A stretch of DNA of 64,000 nt from Paenibacillus sp. PAMC 26794 (GTDB lineage Bacteria > Bacillota > Bacilli > Paenibacillales > Paenibacillaceae), in the NCBI RefSeq assembly GCF_000316035.1, contig NZ_ANHX01000022.1, positions 79,410 to 143,409 of the forward strand. Reading direction: 5' to 3'. The notes beneath the pieces are model-generated. The model was not told the origin of the DNA and searched no databases. It saw nothing but the letters and a program-made list of their open reading frames with translations. A program made the translations under genes and the position numbers. This document shows, one piece after another, positions 57,938-64,000 of this stretch. Numbering within the stretch: position 1 is the first letter of the stretch; every line of letters starts with the position of its first letter.

Positions 57938-58158
57938 CAGGATTCCTCCGTTTGCTGCACTTTAATAGTGGCTGCTTGAACCCCGATTTCACGGTTGTAA
58001 TCTTTAATCTTGGAAATAACGTCAGCGGCTTTTTCAAGCACAATCAGTCTCTTTCCAGTTACCAGAGTAATATACGTATCCGGCGTCTCTTCCACAATTT
58101 CAACCATCAGCGCATTTAACCACATGGGAGAACCATTTAACCGCGTAACCGAAATCAT
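57937..58158 (-). CDS. swrD: FlbD/SwrD family flagellar protein
   Basis: This 73-residue protein has the FlbD family start MISVTRLNGSPMWLNALMVE. The B. subtilis homologue SwrD increases stator power for swarming. AAGGGGG precedes the ATG. It lies between flgE and fliL, with a hairpin upstream. Confidence 0.92.
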   Translation of the reverse strand: MISVTRLNGSPMWLNALMVEIVEETPDTYITLVTGKRLIVLEKAADVISKIKDYNREIGVQAATIKVQQTEES

Positions 58159-58178
58159 GCTAAGCCCCCTTAATCAGA

Positions 58179-58201
58179 GTGGGAGGAGCAAACTCCCCCA
58201 C
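58179..58201 (-). other. Intercistronic hairpin downstream of flgE
   Basis: Arms GTGGGAGGAG (58179-58188) and CTCCCCCAC (58193-58201) pair over 9 bp with one bulged base and a 4-nt loop. No T-run follows, so it is not an intrinsic terminator. It may protect the flgE mRNA 3' end. Confidence 0.65.
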
Positions 58202-58226
58202 GTTTTAAAAATTCATTAATCAGCTA

Positions 58227-59042
58227 TTAACGTTTCAGGTTAACAACTTCCTGAAGTATTTCATCCGACGTTGTAATGATCCGGGAGTTTGCCTGGAATC
58301 CACGTTGAGCTACGATCATCTCAGTAAACTCTCCAGTCAGATCCACGTTAGACATTTCGAGCTGTCCTGTGATAATAGAGCCAGTTCCATTTTCGGCATC
58401 ATTCGCTGTCAAAATTTCAAGCTCACCATCGGGATTAGCATTTGCTGTCATACGGTATAGATTACCGCCGATCTTCTCTAAACCTTCCGGATTGACCACT
58501 TTTCCGATACCAAGTTGTGCTCCCGCTTCAACTGTTCCATCCGCCATAGTTTGATTGATCGTACCATCCTGACCAATCGTGAAGGAAACAACATCATCAG
58601 GTATCGTGATATTTCCACCACCGTTATCCAGAACAAACAATCCATCCGATGACAAAAGGTTACGTGCAGCATCCACATGGAAATCCCCAGCACGAGTCAG
58701 GTAAGGTACTTCCTGATCTTCACTCAAACGTACCAAGAAGAATCCATCTCCATTAATCCGCATATCTGTTGGGTTGTTTGTTGTCATTGGGCTTCCCGCC
58801 AAATGTAATGTATCAATAGAGCCTACAGATACACCTAGACCAATTTGTTTTGCATTCACACCACCGGTTGCATCACCAGGTGCAGTCACACCTGAAGTGG
58901 TTTGGCTCATAATATCTTTGAACATAACCCGACTACCTTTGAAGCCAACCGTGTTTACGTTCGCAATATTGTTACCAATTACGTCGAGTTTTGTTTGGAA
59001 ACCCCGCATCCCGGAAACGCCTGAGTACATTGATTTCAACAT
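58227..59042 (-). CDS. flgE: Flagellar hook protein (FlgE; often annotated FlgG)
   Basis: This 271-residue hook/rod-family protein has the N-terminal SGVSGMRGFQTKLDVIGNNI motif and C-terminal VDLTGEFTEMIVAQRGFQAN heptad region. In this position in B. subtilis it is the hook protein FlgE, formerly called FlgG. The short length (no long D2/D3 insertion) is that of Bacillus hooks. GGGAGG precedes the ATG. It is flanked by hairpins. Confidence 0.92.
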   Translation of the reverse strand: MLKSMYSGVSGMRGFQTKLDVIGNNIANVNTVGFKGSRVMFKDIMSQTTSGVTAPGDATGGVNAKQIGLGVSVGSIDTLHLAGSPMTTNNPTDMRINGDGFFLVRLSEDQEVPYLTRAGDFHVDAARNLLSSDGLFVLDNGGGNITIPDDVVSFTIGQDGTINQTMADGTVEAGAQLGIGKVVNPEGLEKIGGNLYRMTANANPDGELEILTANDAENGTGSIITGQLEMSNVDLTGEFTEMIVAQRGFQANSRIITTSDEILQEVVNLKR

Positions 59043-59098
59043 TTTTAAAAATCCTCCCAGTCTTCATTTGGTTACCGCATCAGTCGGTCAGCGGCATT

Positions 59099-59123
59099 CC
59101 GGCTCCCGAGAAGGGCCAGCCGG
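59099..59123 (-). other. GC-rich intercistronic hairpin upstream of flgE
   Basis: Arms CCGGCT (59099-59104) and AGCCGG (59118-59123) enclose a CCC/GGG inner stem. It starts directly after the preceding stop codon and no T-run follows. It could be a processing or stability element. Confidence 0.6.
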
Positions 59124-59507
59124 TCAAGAAATGATTACGGCACTATCAATCTGAGTGAACACATTATTCTTCATGCTTTCACTATCCATAGCTGTAACCA
59201 CAGTACGATTTTTGACATTGACGATAAAAGCCATATCCTGCATTAAAATCAATGACTCTTTGGCTCCTTTGGCAGCAGCTTTGTCCAAAGCAGAACCAAT
59301 CTGTTCCATTTGCTCGGTCTTGAGTTCAATACCACGCTGTTCCAATCGTTTGGCAGCATGATTGCTCAATTTCAGAAGATTATCTTCCAGCACTTTTGCA
59401 AAAGGTTTTTCGGGTATAGTCGAAGCTTCTCCCGTTTTGGGTCTTTGAAGCATATTCGGTGTAATCGGGCCTGCGTATAATTGTCCAACCGTTATGCGAT
59501 CACTCAT
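59124..59507 (-). CDS. TIGR02530-type flagellar operon protein
   Basis: This 127-residue protein between flgD and flgE starts MSDRITVGQLYAGPITP and has LSNHAAKRLEQRGIELKTEQ and a C-terminal DMAFIVNVKNRTVVTAMD segment. This matches the small cytoplasmic 'flagellar operon protein' family found at this position in many Bacillota. Function is unknown; a hook-assembly role is inferred from place. It overlaps flgD by 4 nt. Confidence 0.85.
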   Translation of the reverse strand: MSDRITVGQLYAGPITPNMLQRPKTGEASTIPEKPFAKVLEDNLLKLSNHAAKRLEQRGIELKTEQMEQIGSALDKAAAKGAKESLILMQDMAFIVNVKNRTVVTAMDSESMKNNVFTQIDSAVIIS

Positions 59508-60061
59508 ATCGTTTTCCCGCTATCTTCCGTATCACCCGTTTCAGCGGATGATTCAACTTCCTGGCTCTCGTTCGTTTCAGGAGTTACATCCTGAACGTTC
59601 TGTACCGGAGTTTGACTCTCTTCTGCCTGTTTTGGATAATTCACCTGAATGATCTCATCCAGCTTAATCTCGTCGTTGCCCACTTTTGCGTATTGAACGC
59701 TATCTCTTACAATGATGGAATCTACAATACCCTGACGAAGAGTTCCGTTATCATCTTTATTAGAAGAAAGCCAACTTACCTCCATGCCAATCATACCGGA
59801 TACAGCACCAAGGGACTGGTTCAATGTTTTAAGCTGCGTAGAAATATTGACTAGTTGTTCCACTGAGCTGAACTGTGCCATTTGAGCGATAAATTCCTTA
59901 TCCTCCATTGGCTGCATCGGGTCTTGATTTTGCAGCTGGGTAATCAGGATTTTTAGAAACTGATCTTTACCCAATTCTTTTGTTGCAGCACTTGTGGTTG
60001 CTTTATTGGCTGCCGAATAGTTCGGCCAGGTATTATTCATTGAAACATTTTCATTAGCCAT
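59504..60061 (-). CDS. flgD: Hook-capping protein FlgD
   Basis: FlgD caps the growing hook and is exported. The 185-residue protein has the conserved LGKDQFLKILITQLQNQDPMQPM core (about residues 29-50) and the QMAQFSSVEQL segment. It ends in an acidic Glu/Thr/Ser tail rather than a large Ig-like domain. It lies 19 nt after fliK. Confidence 0.94.
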   Translation of the reverse strand: MANENVSMNNTWPNYSAANKATTSAATKELGKDQFLKILITQLQNQDPMQPMEDKEFIAQMAQFSSVEQLVNISTQLKTLNQSLGAVSGMIGMEVSWLSSNKDDNGTLRQGIVDSIIVRDSVQYAKVGNDEIKLDEIIQVNYPKQAEESQTPVQNVQDVTPETNESQEVESSAETGDTEDSGKTI

Positions 60062-60080
60062 TTGCTCACCTCATTTCTGT

Positions 60081-61469
60081 TTAAGCCTTAGCACTAAACG
60101 TATCTCTCTGTAATTCATTTCCTTCGACTTGCTCGCTACGCCAGTTACGCAATTCTTCTTGAATCCCAGCTGTAGCTATAGCATCATCCGATTGTTCCTC
60201 ACGCTCACGCGAACGGCGTTGTTGCTGAGAGTTACTTCCCGGCTGACGGCCTCCGTCCTGATACATCTGTGATCCGATTGAACTGTTCTGGGTAACCTCA
60301 AGTCGTTCCACTTGAATTCCCTGGGCTTGAAGTGAAGAACGCAGCTGCGTCATTTGTTGTTCAAGCATGTCTTTGGCCATCGTATGCTCAGTCATAAACC
60401 GTGCAACCAACTGCCCGTTCTGCAAGGTAATTTGAACATCCAATTTACCTAGATGCTCAGGCCGAAGTGAGATGGTCGCCTCGGAAAATCCTTTTTGCTG
60501 GACAATATCCAGCTTGTTAACAACAAACTGTGTCATTTCCTTGGCAAACTGTGATGTTTGCATTACAGGTTCAGCCGGTTTTCCTGCTGTAGTACCTGAT
60601 GAACGCAAGGACAGCTCTCCTGCAGTAATGATGGTGGAGTGTTCCACTTCTCCACCTGCATTTGAAGCAGATGTTGTCTCAGCCTCAGCTTTCACCTGGG
60701 TTCCAGAATTCGCCACTGCCGCAACAAGAACTTGTGGTACGACCGAATCCTGTTTGGATGTTTGAAACGAATTACTTGGAGCGACCTGTGCAGTCTGATC
60801 CTTAACTGCAGTCAATGTATCCAGTATGGATTTCAGTTCAGTCCATCCTTTGTTACTCGTAGTATCTACTCCAGCCTCTTGAAGCTGACTCTGCAGAGAT
60901 TGTAACAACTGTTTGAATTCAGGAGCGTTCTTCGCAACGTTTCTCTCAGGATCATTCATTCCAGCTACTAATTGTGTAAGCATATCTTGCAGAACAAACC
61001 GTACGGCTGCCGGATGCTGCGACAGTTCAATTGCGGGTACTGTTTTTACGCTTTCCGCTCCGTTCGAAGACTCGTCGGAACCTTCTGCATTAGTACCTGA
61101 AGGATTACTTAATTGTGTATACATCTGTTGAATCAGAGTTTGCAAACCTGCAAGTAGAGCTGGGTCATTTTCCAAAGCTTCGTCAAGCACATCCAAGTCC
61201 GTGAACAACGAATTCAGTATAGCCGTGATTGATGCCGCTTCTCCTTCTTCACTTGTAGCAAAGGAAAACACCAACGGATTGGCAGTTAAGCTTCCAGTAG
61301 CGCTTGAACTATCACCTTCTGTGTTTCCTCCAGATAGCGATTGTGCAAGAGTTTGGAGAAATTCACCACTAGCACCTGCAGCTGAACCTTTCGATTGTGC
61401 TCCGGTTGTCTGACCTGCTCCTGTTGCTTTTGCAGATGCTGTGGATGCCATTTGATATACAATCGACAT
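60081..61469 (-). CDS. fliK: Flagellar hook-length control protein FliK
   Basis: FliK measures hook length and triggers the FlhB switch. The 462-residue protein has a Ser/Thr/Gly-rich, poorly conserved N-terminal ruler and a C-terminal Flg_hook domain (about 335-420) with SLRPEHLGKLDVQITLQNG and LRSSLQAQGIQVERLEV. A Gln/Arg-rich basic tail follows. Confidence 0.92.
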   Translation of the reverse strand: MSIVYQMASTASAKATGAGQTTGAQSKGSAAGASGEFLQTLAQSLSGGNTEGDSSSATGSLTANPLVFSFATSEEGEAASITAILNSLFTDLDVLDEALENDPALLAGLQTLIQQMYTQLSNPSGTNAEGSDESSNGAESVKTVPAIELSQHPAAVRFVLQDMLTQLVAGMNDPERNVAKNAPEFKQLLQSLQSQLQEAGVDTTSNKGWTELKSILDTLTAVKDQTAQVAPSNSFQTSKQDSVVPQVLVAAVANSGTQVKAEAETTSASNAGGEVEHSTIITAGELSLRSSGTTAGKPAEPVMQTSQFAKEMTQFVVNKLDIVQQKGFSEATISLRPEHLGKLDVQITLQNGQLVARFMTEHTMAKDMLEQQMTQLRSSLQAQGIQVERLEVTQNSSIGSQMYQDGGRQPGSNSQQQRRSREREEQSDDAIATAGIQEELRNWRSEQVEGNELQRDTFSAKA

Positions 61470-61508
61470 TTATTTTCACCTCCTCTCGGTTATACAGTGT
61501 AATCAGCT

Positions 61509-62450
61509 CTACTTGTTACCCATTAATCTGTTCAAAATTTTTGCAGTTTCAACCGAGTCCTCTGAAGACATGTTCTCAAGCAATTGAGAGCGTGTTGCAT
61601 CATCTACTGAATTCAGGATGGTCAATGTTTTGTCAGGACTTAACTTGTATGTTTCCAATAATAGCTTGGCACCACTTGAAGCAGACATCGAAGCAAATGT
61701 TTGACTAAGCTGGTTTTTATCCAGGTTTTTGCTTGTGGTTGTGGATGCAGTTGAAGTTGCTGCGGTTTCTTTCTTCAATCTGGATTGCAGCGCATCCAGT
61801 GCCAGATCCCCGGACGGTTTAGCATCCTTCATCATCATAGTGACATCGGCTGCTGTTTTCGGGTCCATCTTTTCAAGCACCTTGGTCCGAGCAGATGACT
61901 GCATGGAATTCAACAACAATACCATTTCCTCATTCGTCATATTTTGCAAAATCGGTGCAGCTTTGCTTGGGCTCATGTCAGCATACATTTTAGCCAAATC
62001 TTTGATTTGTTTTTGATAATCAGATTCCGTTTCCGGCGTTGCTGCTGTAGCCGTTTCAGCCGCTTTTTCCGCATCATCCAACTTTTTCTGAAGGTCCGTG
62101 GCCTTCTTTGCTTCGGTTGTTGTCGCTTCCTGTGCTGCCTTGAGCTCTGTTTCTTTGGCAGTTACTTGGGATTTCAGCTTTTCGATTGTGGCTTCAGCAC
62201 TTTCAACCTGCTGCTCACTCTTCTCCAGCTTCTCCTTCTCCGGATCCAGTACAGGATCAGGTACCCATTCCTTGACTACCGGTATCTTGTTGGCGAATTC
62301 AAACAAATTATTACGAATATCTACATTAAATAGCGTAAGTAGTACGCCTAGCAGTACTACGGTGAATACAATCGGGATTGAAATCATGAGAAATTTTTCC
62401 CAACCGCCTCCCGACTCTTTTTCCATGTCGCTATCATCTTTAACAGCCAT
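61509..62450 (-). CDS. motE: MotE/YlxF-family membrane protein
   Basis: This 313-residue protein has one N-terminal span (MISIPIVFTVVLLGVLLTLF), a ~90-residue coiled coil rich in Lys/Glu/Ala (about 75-155) and a C-terminal MgtE N-terminal-like helical domain (about 170-310) with repeats such as PSKAAPILQNMTNEEMVLLL. YlxF sits here in B. subtilis, and MotE proteins are linked to stator function. It is not a transporter. Confidence 0.88.
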   Translation of the reverse strand: MAVKDDSDMEKESGGGWEKFLMISIPIVFTVVLLGVLLTLFNVDIRNNLFEFANKIPVVKEWVPDPVLDPEKEKLEKSEQQVESAEATIEKLKSQVTAKETELKAAQEATTTEAKKATDLQKKLDDAEKAAETATAATPETESDYQKQIKDLAKMYADMSPSKAAPILQNMTNEEMVLLLNSMQSSARTKVLEKMDPKTAADVTMMMKDAKPSGDLALDALQSRLKKETAATSTASTTTSKNLDKNQLSQTFASMSASSGAKLLLETYKLSPDKTLTILNSVDDATRSQLLENMSSEDSVETAKILNRLMGNK

Positions 62451-62493
62451 CGTTCATTCCTCCTTCACGAGACAACTTCGCGTCCGGCTCACA

Positions 62494-62946
62494 TCAATTC
62501 GCGCGTCCGGCTTTGGCAGCGAAGCGTACAGTAGCCATCTCGTCCAGATCGTTCTGTTCCCGGAGGAGCATCTCCTGCTGAAATGTGATCTTGGCCTTGT
62601 CTCTCGCTCCAAGCCATACTTTTTCATCAACCATCTTACCGTTCAGAAACGTCTGATTCCGTTGCACATTGACCTGAGCATGTTTAACATCACTGTTTTT
62701 GCGTGAAATGCACTCGTCAAGGTGATGTACATAACGCTGCATCTCCTGCAGACTGTTTACAGACGCTGTATTTTCCGTAGCAGATTGGATAATGCCGATC
62801 AGATTACTTCTATCATTAAGAAGTTGTATCAGATGTTCTTCCTCCGTCTGAAGTTTACCGATCGCTGTGGATAACATCCACTCTGCCTGTGTTTTTTCAT
62901 TACTCTTCAGGTCAACAACTTTCTGGAAATGATATCGAAATTTCAT
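62494..62946 (-). CDS. fliJ: Flagellar export chaperone FliJ
   Basis: This 150-residue coiled-coil protein (MKFRYHFQKVVDLKSNEKTQ) matches FliJ, which couples the FliI ATPase to FlhA. It is nearly all helical and heptad-rich. It lies 11 nt after fliI. Its last codons share a 10-nt repeat with the following spacer. Confidence 0.93.
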   Translation of the reverse strand: MKFRYHFQKVVDLKSNEKTQAEWMLSTAIGKLQTEEEHLIQLLNDRSNLIGIIQSATENTASVNSLQEMQRYVHHLDECISRKNSDVKHAQVNVQRNQTFLNGKMVDEKVWLGARDKAKITFQQEMLLREQNDLDEMATVRFAAKAGRAN

Positions 62947-62957
62947 CGTTTACCCAT

Positions 62958-64000
62958 TCATCTCCTTGCAAATTCAAGAATCAAACGTTCCTGTACTTCA
63001 CTTAAAGTGACTTTCTCGTCGACTTTCTGCTTGGTAAAGTTCCATATACTATCAATCTGGTCTATCGATTCATCTATGGCTGCATTTGATCCCCGCTGGT
63101 AAGCTCCAATATTGATCAAATCTTCCGATTCTTTGTACACAGCCATCAAACGTTTCATATTATTAACGGCTTCCAACTGCTCTTCCGGAGCAATATCCTT
63201 CATAACACGACTTATGCTGGCTAACACATCAATCGCTGGAAAATGACCTTTATTTGCAATGGATCGATTTAACACAATGTGCCCATCCAGAATACCCCTT
63301 ACCGCATCCGCGATCGGTTCATTCATGTCATCCCCATCGACCAGAACGGTGTAAAAGGCTGTAATCGAACCGGTAGGTCCTGTACCCGCCCGTTCAAGCA
63401 GTTTGGGCAAACTTGCAAATACCGATGGCGTATATCCTCTCATTGCCGGAGGTTCACCTACGGCCAGACCAACTTCCCTTTGTGCCATCGCATATCGGGT
63501 TACCGAATCCATCATGAGCATCACGTTCATTCCACGATCTCGGAAATACTCTGCAATAGTGGTTGCGATAACCGCTCCCTTAATCCGAATCAGGGCAGGC
63601 TGATCTGATGTTGCAACAATAACTACGGAACGTTCCAATCCTTCTGGACCCAGATCCCGTTCGATAAAGTCGCGAACCTCACGTCCACGTTCACCCACAA
63701 GCGCGATGACATTGACATCTGCTGCTGTATTGCGAGCAATCATGCCCATCAATGTACTCTTACCAACACCTGAACCGGCGAATATACCTACACGCTGTCC
63801 CTTACCTACGGTCAACAGTCCATCGATAGCTCTGACACCGACACTCATGGTTTCAAGTACACGTGGACGATCCATTGGATTAACCGGTGTATTGGATGTG
63901 GAGTACATCGGCATTCTGGATGGAAGGAGGGAACCGTCCAGCGGTTGTCCAAGTCCGTCCAGCACTTTACCGAGCAACTCGGAACCCACCTGAACCCCAA
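62958..64000 (-). CDS. fliI: Flagellar export ATPase FliI, C-terminal part (5' end beyond window)
   Basis: FliI is the F1-like ATPase of the flagellar export machine. The frame is open to base 64000 (GVQVGSELLGKVLDGLG...), so about 90 N-terminal residues are missing. The catalytic core has Walker A GSGVGKSTLMG, Walker B LMMDSVTRYAMAQRE and the GERGREVRDF motif. An internal GTG at 63989 is not the true start. It is followed by fliJ. Confidence 0.96.
   Translation of the reverse strand, partial: GVQVGSELLGKVLDGLGQPLDGSLLPSRMPMYSTSNTPVNPMDRPRVLETMSVGVRAIDGLLTVGKGQRVGIFAGSGVGKSTLMGMIARNTAADVNVIALVGERGREVRDFIERDLGPEGLERSVVIVATSDQPALIRIKGAVIATTIAEYFRDRGMNVMLMMDSVTRYAMAQREVGLAVGEPPAMRGYTPSVFASLPKLLERAGTGPTGSITAFYTVLVDGDDMNEPIADAVRGILDGHIVLNRSIANKGHFPAIDVLASISRVMKDIAPEEQLEAVNNMKRLMAVYKESEDLINIGAYQRGSNAAIDESIDQIDSIWNFTKQKVDEKVTLSEVQERLILEFARR

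Overview
This window comes from an endospore-forming, flagellated Bacillota chromosome and most resembles Paenibacillus. The evidence is gene content and order. It matches the classical Bacillus subtilis block from the fla/che operon through sigD, rpsB-tsf-pyrH-frr-uppS-cdsA-dxr-rasP-proS-polC, rimP-nusA-infB-rbfA, truB-ribF-rpsO-pnp, the dipicolinate and lysine genes, RNase J, tepA and spoIIIE, with lineage-specific differences. No rRNA, tRNA, insertion sequence, prophage or CRISPR was found. Every gene I could support lies on the minus strand, so transcription runs from high to low coordinates.

Region A (64000 to about 37390) is the flagellar and chemotaxis cluster. It reads fliI (cut by the window edge), fliJ, motE, fliK, flgD, a TIGR02530-type protein, flgE, flbD, fliL, fliM, fliY, cheY, fliO, fliP, fliQ, fliR, flhB, flhA, flhF, flhG, cheB, cheA, cheW, cheC, cheD, a small membrane protein, sigD, a FapA-family protein, a 104-aa unknown, a SwrB-position protein and a membrane-anchored LysM-like protein. 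The genes are packed, often with 1-8 nt overlaps. Hairpins lie on both sides of flgE.

Region B (37270 to about 23800) holds rpsB, tsf, pyrH, frr, uppS, cdsA, dxr, rseP, proS and polC. They cover translation, UMP synthesis, lipid and isoprenoid synthesis, membrane proteolysis and replication. A sigma-A promoter precedes rpsB, and terminators follow rpsB, tsf and frr. ProRS is the short type without an inserted editing domain.

Region C (23797 to about 12540) is rimP-nusA-rnpM(ylxR)-ylxQ-infB-rbfA-nrnA-truB-ribF, then rpsO and pnp. A strong extended -10 promoter and a leader hairpin before rimP suggest NusA-type autoregulation.

Region D (12437 to 1) holds ylxY, a pepR/mlpA peptidase, dut, dpaA-dpaB behind a consensus-like sigma-K promoter, dapG, dapA, RNase J, tepA behind a sigma-G-like promoter, ylzJ and the 5' two-thirds of spoIIIE. 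The main discovery is the roughly 380-nt space between dpaB and dapG. It is a decayed remnant of asd (aspartate-semialdehyde dehydrogenase), the gene that sits there in B. subtilis. Fragments of the Asd C-terminus can be read in the right order but in shifting frames with stops. A working asd must therefore be elsewhere, or its function replaced.

TTG starts are unusually common, including in essential genes (infB, pyrH, rimP, rseP, dapA, rnj, sigD).
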